A stretch of 8,112 bases of DNA from Betaproteobacteria bacterium (GTDB lineage: Bacteria; Pseudomonadota; Gammaproteobacteria; Burkholderiales; SG8-39), in the NCBI GenBank assembly GCA_029865405.1, contig JAOUGZ010000100.1, positions 1 through 8,112 of the forward strand, read 5' to 3'. Shown in pieces: positions 1 through 5,331 of this stretch. The notes beneath the pieces are model-generated. The model was not told the DNA's origin. It worked only from the letters and a program-made list of their open reading frames with translations, and ran no database searches. The position numbers were made by a program, and so were the translations under genes. The stretch's first letter is position 1; each line of letters opens with the position of its first letter.

Positions 1-248
1 ACTTCCTCGGCATGCGCGCGGCGCGCCTTTTCCTCCGCGAACGGCTCCTGCCGGATCATGCAGGACACCATCTCGTAGAAGGCGCGGTCGAGCGCCTTGC
101 GCGCGGCGGCGAGCTGCTGGGCGATGTCGCCGCAGGACTCGTCCTCGCCGATCATGCGGCGCACGGCCCGCACCTGGCCTTCGATGCGCGCCAGGCGCGC
201 GTCCATCGCTTTCTTCGCGTCCGCGTCGTGCATGGTCGGCTTGGGCAT
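1..248 (-). CDS. CsoR/RcnR-family (DUF156) metal- or thiol-sensing transcriptional repressor, 3' end cut by window edge
   Basis: All-helical DNA-binding repressor of the CsoR/RcnR/FrmR/CstR family. The start is ATG at 248 and 82 codons are visible; family members are usually 85-95 residues, so only the last few are missing. The helix-1 signature RLARIEGQVRAVRRM (residues 18-32) is diagnostic and is followed by C39 and QQLAAARKALDRAFYEM (44-60). Counting from C39 (Mtb CsoR Cys36), the position of copper-ligand His61 is Met64 and that of Cys65 is Glu68. A second cysteine, C63, sits one residue before the lost His. The Cu(I) site is therefore absent, and a two-cysteine thiol or persulfide sensor is plausible, though inferred. 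No Shine-Dalgarno is seen. A TATATT at 261-256 lies so close to the ATG that a very short or leaderless transcript is possible. It is divergent from the DsrE2-like gene and separated from it by two palindromes, suggesting autoregulation plus local control. Confidence 0.88.
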   Translation of the reverse strand, partial: MPKPTMHDADAKKAMDARLARIEGQVRAVRRMIGEDESCGDIAQQLAAARKALDRAFYEMVSCMIRQEPFAEEKARRAHAEE

Positions 249-256
249 GGGCGCCA

Positions 257-276
257 ATATACACCGCCGGGTATAT
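257..276. promoter_or_regulatory. Candidate operator 1, ATATAC-N8-GTATAT, ahead of the CsoR-like gene
   Basis: A perfect 6-bp inverted repeat (ATATAC at 257-262, GTATAT at 271-276) surrounds a G+C-rich 8-base centre, ACCGCCGG. It ends eight bases upstream of the repressor's ATG and overlaps its possible -10. A/T-rich arms around a G/C-rich core are the usual form of CsoR/CstR-family operators, and family members commonly repress themselves. Binding is inferred from position and symmetry only. Confidence 0.5.
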
Positions 277-343
277 GGACAGGCTATTACGCCATGATGC
301 GCCGCCGCATAAGAAATTGCCGCACGCCTATCAGAGGAAATAT

Positions 344-370
344 TTGGCGCATACTCCCACCCAGTATTAG
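344..370 (+). promoter_or_regulatory. Weak sigma-70-like promoter candidate for the DsrE2-like gene
   Basis: TTGGCG (344-349) and TATTAG (365-370) resemble -35 and -10 elements with a short 15-base spacer, 21 bases upstream of the start codon at 392. The match is weak. Its main support is that candidate operator 2 (351-367) lies between and over these elements, where a repressor would block polymerase. Confidence 0.25.
351..367. promoter_or_regulatory. Candidate operator 2, ATACT-N7-AGTAT, ahead of the DsrE2-like gene
   Basis: A perfect 5-bp inverted repeat (ATACT at 351-355, AGTAT at 363-367) around CCCACCC, 24 bases upstream of the ATG at 392. It shares with operator 1 the framework ATAC, eight or nine mostly G/C bases, then GTAT. 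Two such sites in one 143-bp divergent gap next to a repressor gene suggest a common regulator for the repressor and the rightward genes. This is inference; a 5-bp palindrome alone is weak. Confidence 0.4.
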
Positions 371-391
371 TGTGCCCCTCAAGGAGGCCCC

Positions 392-988
392 ATGTCCGAC
401 GCATCCGATCTCGATCGCCTGATCAACGAGCGCCTCGACGCGCTGCTGCCGAAGAAGCTCGCCGAGCTGCGCGAGAAGCAGACGCCCTCGATGACCATCA
501 TCTCGACCAAGGGCACGCTCGACTTCGCGTACCCGCCCTTCATCCTCGCCTCGACGGCGGCGGCGCTCGGCTGGAACGTGTCCGTCTTCTTCACCTTCTA
601 CGGGCTGACGCTGCTGCGCAAGGACCTCAGCCACCTGAAGATCAGCCCGCTGGGCAACCCCGGCATGCCGATGAAGATGCCGTTCGGCCCGGAGTGGTTC
701 AAGAGCATCAACTGGAACATCCCGAACGCGGTGCAGGCCGTGGTGCCCGGTTTCGAGAGCCTTGCCACGACGCTGATGAAGAAGACCATGCACGACAAGG
801 GCGTCGCCGGCGTCGCGGAGCTGCGCGAGGCGTGCATCGAGGGCGGCGTCAACCTGATCGGCTGCCAGATGACGGTGGACCTGTTCGGCTTCAAGCCCGA
901 GGACTTCATCACCGAGGTGAAGGAGTACTGCGGCGCCGCGACCTTCCTGCCGAAGGCGCGCGATGCGGATGTGAGCCTGTTTATCTGA
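392..988 (+). CDS. DsrE/DsrF/DrsH-like (DsrE2 type, PF13686) cytosolic sulfur-relay protein
   Basis: 198 residues, no signal peptide. The N-terminal 30 residues are charged and probably helical. The body is typical of the DsrE2-type family: residues 43-70 (LDFAYPPFILASTAAALGW, then VFFTFYGL), the SPLGNPGMPM loop (85-94), the P119-G120 region, and IGCQMTVDLFG (156-166) with the family's conserved cysteine at C158. Further cysteines are C148 and C180. The chain ends in the usual DVSLFI. DsrE2-type proteins occur with rhodanese and TusA genes in sulfur oxidisers and are thought to carry or exchange sulfane sulfur as a cysteine persulfide; no rhodanese or TusA is present here. AAGGAGG at 381-387 fixes the start. 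It lies 22 bases before the FadL-like gene, likely the same transcript, and is divergent from the CsoR-like repressor. The family is clear; the exact partner is unknown. Confidence 0.88.
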   Translation: MSDASDLDRLINERLDALLPKKLAELREKQTPSMTIISTKGTLDFAYPPFILASTAAALGWNVSVFFTFYGLTLLRKDLSHLKISPLGNPGMPMKMPFGPEWFKSINWNIPNAVQAVVPGFESLATTLMKKTMHDKGVAGVAELREACIEGGVNLIGCQMTVDLFGFKPEDFITEVKEYCGAATFLPKARDADVSLFI

Positions 989-1010
989 AGTTCGACCTGG
1001 GAGGGGGACC

Positions 1011-2312
1011 ATGATCAGGAAACTGCTGCTCGTCGCGATGGCGCTGGCGCCGTTCGCGGCGCAGGCCACCGACGGCTACTTCTCGCACGGCTACGGCATG
1101 AAATCGAAAGGCCGCGCCGGCGCTTCTACGGCGATGACCGACGATACGTTCGGCGGCGCGAACAATCCGGCGACCATGGCGTTCGCGGGCAACCGCATGG
1201 ACCTGGGCATCGACTGGTTCCGGCCGGACCGCTCGGCGAGCCGCACGGGCAGTTTCTTTGGCGGTGCTATCGACGGCGCCGAAGACGGCAACGAGGCGAG
1301 CAGCTTCCTCATCCCGGAATTCGGCTACAACCGCATGCTCAACCCGAATATGTCCGTGGGCATCACGGTGTACGGCAATGGCGGCATGAACACCGAGTAT
1401 CCCGGCACGGCGCTCGACCAAGGCGTGTGCATGGGCGGCTTGCCGAACGGCACGCCGGCGAACCTGCTGTGCGGCTCGGGCAAGCTCGGCGTGGACCTGT
1501 CGCAGCTTATCTTCGCGCCGACCTACGCCCGCAAGATGGGCAGCAGCCAGTCGTGGGGCGTATCGCCGCTCATCGCCTATCAGCGCTTCAAGGCCTACGG
1601 CCTGCAGCCGTTCATGGCGATTTCCTCGGATCCGAACAACCTCACGAACCGCGGCTACGACGATTCCTGGGGCTTCGGCGTGCGCTTCGGCTACTTCGCG
1701 CAGCTCTCGCCGGCGTTTTCCGTCGGCGCAGCCTACTCCACCAAGATCGACATGCAGGAATTCAAGAAATACCGCGGCCTGTTCGCCGAGCAGGGCGATT
1801 TCGACATCCCCGAGAACTACAGCGCCGGCCTCGCCTTCAAGGCCTCGCCGCAGCTGACCCTCGCCGCCGACTACAAGCGCATTAACTACAGCAAGGTCGC
1901 CTCGGTGGGCAATTCGAGCAAGATCCCCGGCGCCGGCGCGGGAATGCTCGGCGCGGGCAGCGGCAGCATCGGCTTCGGCTGGGAAGACGTGAACGTGTTC
2001 AAGCTCGGCGTCGAGTACCAGTGGAGCAGCCAGCTCCTGCTGCGCGCGGGCTATAACGTCACCGACAATCCCGTGAGCGCCAACCACGTGACCTTCAACA
2101 TCCTCGCGCCCGGCGTGGTCGAGGATCACCTCACGCTCGGCTTCACCTACGCGCTCGGGGGCGGATCGGAGATCACCCTGGCGTACATGCACGCGTTCAA
2201 GAACTCGGTGACGGGTCCCTCGAACAACCCCAACTTCCCCACCGGCGGCGCCACCGAGACCATCTCCCTCGCCGAGGACTCGATCGGCATCTCCTGGGGC
2301 AAGAAGTTCTAG
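1011..2312 (+). CDS. FadL/OmpP1/TodX-family outer-membrane channel for hydrophobic compounds
   Basis: 433 residues, a usual length for FadL-family beta-barrels. A signal peptide (residues 1-19, ending AAQA) is followed by the mature N-terminus TDGYFSHGYGMKSKG, very typical of this family in sulfur- and methane-oxidising proteobacteria. The NNPATM motif (about 56-61) belongs to the N-terminal hatch region. The rest alternates aromatic and polar residues as in beta strands, and the chain ends in Phe, as barrel proteins recognised by BamA do. A strong GGGAGGGGG (999-1007) precedes the ATG. FadL proteins pass fatty acids, aromatics and other apolar molecules across the outer membrane. Beside DsrE-type proteins and SoeABC, a hydrophobic sulfur species is an attractive but unproven substrate. 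It probably shares a transcript with the DsrE2-like gene, and the next gene begins at or inside its 3' end. Confidence 0.9.
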   Translation: MIRKLLLVAMALAPFAAQATDGYFSHGYGMKSKGRAGASTAMTDDTFGGANNPATMAFAGNRMDLGIDWFRPDRSASRTGSFFGGAIDGAEDGNEASSFLIPEFGYNRMLNPNMSVGITVYGNGGMNTEYPGTALDQGVCMGGLPNGTPANLLCGSGKLGVDLSQLIFAPTYARKMGSSQSWGVSPLIAYQRFKAYGLQPFMAISSDPNNLTNRGYDDSWGFGVRFGYFAQLSPAFSVGAAYSTKIDMQEFKKYRGLFAEQGDFDIPENYSAGLAFKASPQLTLAADYKRINYSKVASVGNSSKIPGAGAGMLGAGSGSIGFGWEDVNVFKLGVEYQWSSQLLLRAGYNVTDNPVSANHVTFNILAPGVVEDHLTLGFTYALGGGSEITLAYMHAFKNSVTGPSNNPNFPTGGATETISLAEDSIGISWGKKF

Positions 2313-2977
2313 GCAGCGTAGCCAGGGCCGTCCTCCTCGACCTGGACGGCACGCTCCTCGACACCGCGCCGGATCTCGCCGCCGCGGTGAACGCCATGCT
2401 CTCGGGGCAGGGGCTCGATCCCCTGCCCGAGAGCACCGTGCGCGACCTGATTGGCCGCGGCATCCCGCAACTCGTCGAGAAGAGCCTTGTCGCCGCCGGG
2501 CTGCCCCTGACCTGCGAGCTGGAGCCCGCGCTGATCAGCTTCGGCGGCCACTACGCGCGGCTGAACGGCCGCGCGAGCCGCCCCTACCCCGGCGTCCTCG
2601 AGGCGCTGGAGCGGATGCGCGCGGCCGGGCTCAAGCTCGCCTGCGTCACCAACAAGGCGAGCGCGTTCACCGCGCCGCTGCTGGAAAAAACCGGGCTCGC
2701 GCCGCTGCTCGACGCGGTGGTGAGCGCCGACCAGGTCGACCGGCGCAAGCCCCATCCAGAGCCCTTCCTGCACGCCTGCCGCATGCTGCAGGTGCGGCCT
2801 GCCGAGGCGGTGGTGATCGGCGATTCGGCGAACGACGCCGAAGGCGCGCGCGCCGCGGGCTGCCGCGTGCTGCTCGTCACGTACGGCTATAGCGAAGGCC
2901 GCGACGTGCGCAGCCTCGACAGCGACGGCGTCGTCGCGACCTTTGCCGAGGCCGCAGACCGGCTGATCCCCCGATAA
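2294..2977 (+). CDS. gph: HAD-superfamily phosphatase, phosphoglycolate phosphatase-like; start codon unclear
   Basis: Subfamily IA HAD hydrolase of the Gph type, expected to hydrolyse 2-phosphoglycolate to glycolate after RuBisCO oxygenation or DNA repair. All four HAD motifs are present. Counting from a CTG at 2294 they are DLDGTLLDT with D16 and D18, VTNKA with T119, the lysine of RRKPHPEP (K152), and VIGDSAND with D177 and D181. No ATG, GTG or TTG occurs in frame between at least 2102 and motif I. The first ordinary starts, GTG 2378 and ATG 2387, lie after the nucleophile and would make an inactive protein. The true start may be a non-standard codon (CTG 2294, overlapping the FadL gene by 19 bases), or a base may be wrong or lost near 2310-2330. 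From 2294 the protein is 227 residues, normal for Gph. Related sugar-phosphate phosphatases cannot be excluded. Confidence 0.82.
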   Translation: MGQEVLGSVARAVLLDLDGTLLDTAPDLAAAVNAMLSGQGLDPLPESTVRDLIGRGIPQLVEKSLVAAGLPLTCELEPALISFGGHYARLNGRASRPYPGVLEALERMRAAGLKLACVTNKASAFTAPLLEKTGLAPLLDAVVSADQVDRRKPHPEPFLHACRMLQVRPAEAVVIGDSANDAEGARAAGCRVLLVTYGYSEGRDVRSLDSDGVVATFAEAADRLIPR

Positions 2978-3029
2978 AGAGGATTTGCTTCGGCTGCTGC
3001 CGCCCGTTGTTCATCATGGGCTCTTTCCG

Positions 3030-3035
3030 AGGAGG
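3030..3035 (+). promoter_or_regulatory. Shine-Dalgarno AGGAGG deciding the start of the first secreted DsrE-family gene
   Basis: AGGAGG sits six bases before the ATG at 3042. The frame is open further upstream to an ATG at 2985, but that start has no comparable site and would place 19 residues ahead of a clear signal peptide. The ATG at 3042 is therefore the better start. Confidence 0.75.
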
Positions 3036-3041
3036 ACCCTG

Positions 3042-3491
3042 ATGAAGCCGATCGCAACGTTTCCCGTTTTCGCGGCGCTGCTCTTCGCCGTATCCGCCGT
3101 CCTGCTGCCCGCTCAATCCCACGCGCAATCCCCCGCCAAGAAATCGGAGCGCCACCGGCTGGTGATCCAGGTCAGCGAAAACGATCCTGCTATCTGGAAT
3201 CTCGCCCTGAATAACGCGGAGAACGTGCCGCAGCTGCTGGGCAAGGATAAGGTCGACGTGGAAATCGTCGTCTACGGCCCGGGCATGAATATGCTCAAAC
3301 GCGAGTCCAAGGTTGCCGCCCGGCTCAGTGCGGCGCTCGACCACAGCGTCGAGCTCCTGGCGTGCGAAGTCACCATGGGCAAGATGAAGCTCACCAAGGC
3401 GGATCTCGCTTCGGGCACGAAGGTCGTGCCCGGCGGCGTCGTGCACATCATGCAGCGCCAGAACGAGGGCTGGAACTACATCAAGCCCTGA
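3042..3491 (+). CDS. Secreted DsrE-family protein (first of two)
   Basis: 149 residues. A signal peptide occupies about residues 1-28, with a hydrophobic core (ALLFAVSAVLL) and the cleavage-like end SHAQ, so the mature protein should be periplasmic. The DsrE fold follows: RLVIQVSEND (39-48), a helix with NNAENVPQLLG, the strand VDVEIVVYGPGMNML (71-85), then the cysteine region LLACEVTM with C108, and ADLASGTKVVPGG leading to the C-terminal NEGWNYIKP. C108 is at the usual active cysteine position of DsrE-like persulfide carriers and is the only cysteine in the mature protein. Exported single-domain DsrE proteins are common in sulfur oxidisers, but their reaction is not established. It lies 64 bases after the Gph-like gene and converges on the DUF302 gene with only seven bases between stop codons. 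Confidence 0.85.
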   Translation: MKPIATFPVFAALLFAVSAVLLPAQSHAQSPAKKSERHRLVIQVSENDPAIWNLALNNAENVPQLLGKDKVDVEIVVYGPGMNMLKRESKVAARLSAALDHSVELLACEVTMGKMKLTKADLASGTKVVPGGVVHIMQRQNEGWNYIKP

Positions 3492-3498
3492 TCGCGTC

Positions 3499-3921
3499 CT
3501 AGCGCAGGCCGAGCGCTTCCCGCGCGAGGCCGTCGAGCAGCGCCTCGACCTCTCTCAGCGCCGCCTTGGAGGCGGCCGAGCCGTCCGGCCGCCACGGCCG
3601 GCGATAGGACACGTGGACCGTGCCCGGATCCCGGGCGGTGGCGTACACCATCATGCTGTACGGGCACATGGACGCGTTGGCGGGGTCGGCCTCCATGGTC
3701 TTTCGCGACAGTACCGCGCTGCAAAAGACGAAGGCCTGCGCGTCGGCGTAGAGCTTCTTCGCCGAGCCGACGTCCTTGCCGGTGCGCTCGAGCATGTGGC
3801 CCACCATCGACTGGTGGTCGATCACCAGCCCCTTGCCTTCGATGGCGTGTTTCAGGTCGTCACGCACGTCGTCGAACTTCGCGCGCTTCGAATACGATAC
3901 GACCGGATGCGGGTCTGCCAT
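3499..3921 (-). CDS. DUF302-domain protein, cytosolic
   Basis: 140 residues on the minus strand. AGGAGGAG at 3932-3925 precedes the ATG, and an in-frame TAG just before that site rules out an upstream extension, so no signal peptide is present. The DUF302 pattern is visible: VSYSKRAKFDDVRDDLKHAI (8-27), ending in an N-terminal helix, GLVIDHQSMVGHML (31-44), and the C-terminal strands around MCPYSMMVYA (85-94) and GTVHVSYRRP. Two cysteines, C67 and C86, lie in predicted strands. DUF302 proteins are small alpha/beta proteins of unknown biochemical function that recur near sulfur and metal genes. This one faces a coupled hydrolase-like/DsrE pair across a 52-bp divergent gap and converges on another DsrE-family gene, so a role in the same pathway is plausible. 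I cannot name a function. Confidence 0.8.
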   Translation of the reverse strand: MADPHPVVSYSKRAKFDDVRDDLKHAIEGKGLVIDHQSMVGHMLERTGKDVGSAKKLYADAQAFVFCSAVLSRKTMEADPANASMCPYSMMVYATARDPGTVHVSYRRPWRPDGSAASKAALREVEALLDGLAREALGLR

Positions 3922-3973
3922 GGGCTCCTCCTATGGAGATACCCGGAGGCTAGCGCCCCGAGGGGACGATGCC
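3922..3973. promoter_or_regulatory. 52-bp divergent gap between the DUF302 and hydrolase-like genes
   Basis: This gap holds both ribosome-binding sites (AGGAGGAG on the minus strand at 3932-3925; GAGGGGA on the plus strand at 3960-3966), leaving little room for two separate promoters. It includes a small inverted repeat CTCC-TAT-GGAG (3928-3938), which partly reflects the minus-strand Shine-Dalgarno, and ATACCCGGAGG (3939-3949). The latter matches 10 of 11 bases of the minus strand of operator 1 (274-264), but no second half-site follows. At least one promoter probably lies within the opposing coding sequence. Confidence 0.35.
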
Positions 3974-4858
3974 ATGATCAGGATCAAACGCGCCGCGGCT
4001 GCCCTGTGCCTTGCGCTGCTCGCCGCCCCGGCGGCGGCGCAGGCGCCCTGGGTGAGCACCCAGTATCCGCAGGACAAGGACAAGTGGTGGTGGGACGACG
4101 CCTGGTGGGAGCGCGGCCGCATGCCCGTCCCGGACAACCACGAAGTCGCGACCCGCGCCGCGTCCTATCGCAGCGGCGAAGTCGACGTGCCGGTGGAGAT
4201 CCACGTCCCCAGGGGCGCGGCGCGCGCCCCGGTGGTCGTCTTCCTGCACGGGCGCCGCGGCATCGACCCCCTCACCCGGCTTGCGCCGCTGCGCCTTGCG
4301 GCGCGCGGCTTCACCGTGGTGGTCCCGGATCTCTATGCCGGCCGCTTCATCGCGCCGTTCCCGATCGGGCACGCCGCCGCGCTCGAGGACGACGCGGCGG
4401 CGGCGATCGACTACGCCCTCGCCCTGCCCGAGGCGCGCGCGCAGGCGAAGACCTGCGTCGTCTCGCACACGCGCGGCGGCTACTACGCGCTGAAGGCGCT
4501 GGTGACCAAGCAGCGCCAGGCGAAGAGCGCGTGCTACGTGTCCTACTACCCGCACTGGCAGCACCCCGAGGCGCCCGAGCCGATGCAGGTGTACCAGTAC
4601 GCGCCCGAAGTGGAGGCCCTCACCGTGCCGGTCCTCGTCTTTTTCGGGGAGCACGAGCAGTACCAGCGCGCGCGCCCGATCCTCGCCGGCATCGAGTCGC
4701 TGCAGGGCAAGAACCGGGATGCACGCGTCATCGTCTATCCTGGCGTCGGGCGCGGCTTCGACTTCCGCCCGCGCGAGGTGCGCACCTTCGCCGACGACCT
4801 CGCGGCGCAGGATGCGTTGCGGCGCACTGCAGAATTCATCAGGAGGCACCTGCCATGA
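3974..4858 (+). CDS. Exported dienelactone-hydrolase-like alpha/beta-hydrolase protein with a degenerate catalytic triad
   Basis: 294 residues. The ATG at 3974 follows GAGGGGA (3960-3966) and begins a signal peptide (about 1-22: MIRIKR, an Ala/Leu core, then PAAAQA), so the protein is exported. The mature start is rich in tryptophan (WWWDDAWW, 38-45). The alpha/beta-hydrolase fold follows: the oxyanion-region motif VVVFLHGRRGID, then VVVPDLYAG, and the nucleophile-elbow equivalent VVSHTRGGYYALK. The expected Ser/Cys of G-x-[SC]-x-G-G is Thr166 and the first Gly is Ser. The acid region FFGEHEQ has Glu228 (or Glu226) where the family has Asp, and YPGVGRGFDF has Arg260 where the catalytic His of GHGF belongs. 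The fold is intact but the triad is not, so it is probably non-hydrolytic or works by different chemistry. Its stop overlaps the next start (ATGA at 4855-4858), coupling it to a secreted DsrE-family protein and suggesting partnership. Confidence 0.83.
   Translation: MIRIKRAAAALCLALLAAPAAAQAPWVSTQYPQDKDKWWWDDAWWERGRMPVPDNHEVATRAASYRSGEVDVPVEIHVPRGAARAPVVVFLHGRRGIDPLTRLAPLRLAARGFTVVVPDLYAGRFIAPFPIGHAAALEDDAAAAIDYALALPEARAQAKTCVVSHTRGGYYALKALVTKQRQAKSACYVSYYPHWQHPEAPEPMQVYQYAPEVEALTVPVLVFFGEHEQYQRARPILAGIESLQGKNRDARVIVYPGVGRGFDFRPREVRTFADDLAAQDALRRTAEFIRRHLP
4841..4846 (+). promoter_or_regulatory. Shine-Dalgarno AGGAGG of the second secreted DsrE-family gene
   Basis: AGGAGG lies eight bases before the ATG at 4855, within the last codons of the hydrolase-like gene. 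Together with the ATGA stop/start overlap it fixes the start and indicates translational coupling of the two genes. Confidence 0.75.
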
Positions 4859-5331
4859 GACCCGCACAGCTGCTCAGATCGCTCGTTCTCTCCATGCTGC
4901 TCGTCAGCACCGGCGCCGCGGCGCAAGTCGCCAAGGTCGTCTGGCACGTGGACTTCGCCGACGCGCGCCGGCTGAGCGCGATGATCCAGAACGTGAACAA
5001 CATGGTGACCACCTACCAGGGGAATCTCGACGACTACGACGTGCGTGTCGTGTTCCTCGCCGGCGGCATCCGCTTCGTCACCGCCGATGCGCTCGCGGGC
5101 ACGCCCTTCGCGGAGGACGCGGCGTTCCGCGCCGCGCGCCCGGACCTGATCACGCGCCTGCAGCAGCTGCGCACGCTGCACAACGTCAAGCTCGAGTACT
5201 GCGACATCACGCGCGAGCAGCTCAACCTGCCCAAGGAGAAGATCATCGAGGGCGTCGCCGCGGTGCGCTCGGGCGTGGTGCGCATCGCCGAGCTGCAGGC
5301 GAAGGGCTTCGCCTACTTGAAAGTCGAGTAG
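4855..5331 (+). CDS. Secreted DsrE-family protein (second of two)
   Basis: 158 residues. A signal peptide spans about 1-23 (Arg-containing start, LVLSMLLVS core, then GAAAQ), so the protein should be periplasmic. The domain reads KVVWHVDFADARRLSAMIQN (27-46), then NNMVTTY, the strand DVRVVFLAGGIRFVTADAL, and a helix ending RLQQLRTLHNVKLEYCDIT. C116 is at the DsrE-type cysteine position and is the only cysteine in the chain. The C-terminal EGVAAVRSGVVRIAELQAKGFAYLKVE resembles the end of other secreted DsrE proteins, including the one at 3042-3491, although the cores are only distantly similar. It is coupled to the hydrolase-like gene by an ATGA overlap. Its last 19 bases overlap, tail to tail, the end of the 73-residue minus-strand gene. 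A role as sulfur carrier or periplasmic partner of the hydrolase-like protein is inferred. Confidence 0.84.
   Translation: MRPAQLLRSLVLSMLLVSTGAAAQVAKVVWHVDFADARRLSAMIQNVNNMVTTYQGNLDDYDVRVVFLAGGIRFVTADALAGTPFAEDAAFRAARPDLITRLQQLRTLHNVKLEYCDITREQLNLPKEKIIEGVAAVRSGVVRIAELQAKGFAYLKVE

Noticed and set aside
344..360. A sigma-54-type -24/-12 element beginning TTGGCGC
   Set aside because: The -12 part (TTGC-like) is missing at the required spacing; only the first half resembles the consensus.
12..422. Plus-strand open frames over the CsoR-like gene
   Set aside because: They are antisense to the repressor, whose RIEGQVR signature is clear on the minus strand, and they would run through the regulatory gap.
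981..2192. A 403-codon minus-strand open frame across the FadL gene
   Set aside because: It has low-complexity Arg/Ala/Val/His/Glu composition and no motif, and is antisense to a FadL protein with a signal peptide and terminal Phe.
3528..3580. Hairpins GTCGAG-N6-CTCGAC (3532-3549) and GCCGCC-N5-GGCGGC (near 3561-3577) considered as terminators
   Set aside because: Both lie inside DUF302 coding sequence, have no T-tract on either strand, and are expected by chance in DNA this G+C-rich.
3776..3973. A 66-codon upstream extension of the hydrolase-like gene
   Set aside because: It overlaps the DUF302 gene in antisense and would bury a clear signal peptide. The ATG at 3974 has a Shine-Dalgarno site.
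3613..5331. A 572-codon plus-strand open frame ending in the second DsrE gene
   Set aside because: Its upstream part runs antisense through DUF302 and out of frame through the hydrolase-like gene. Only the part from 4855, with its own Shine-Dalgarno and signal peptide, is real.
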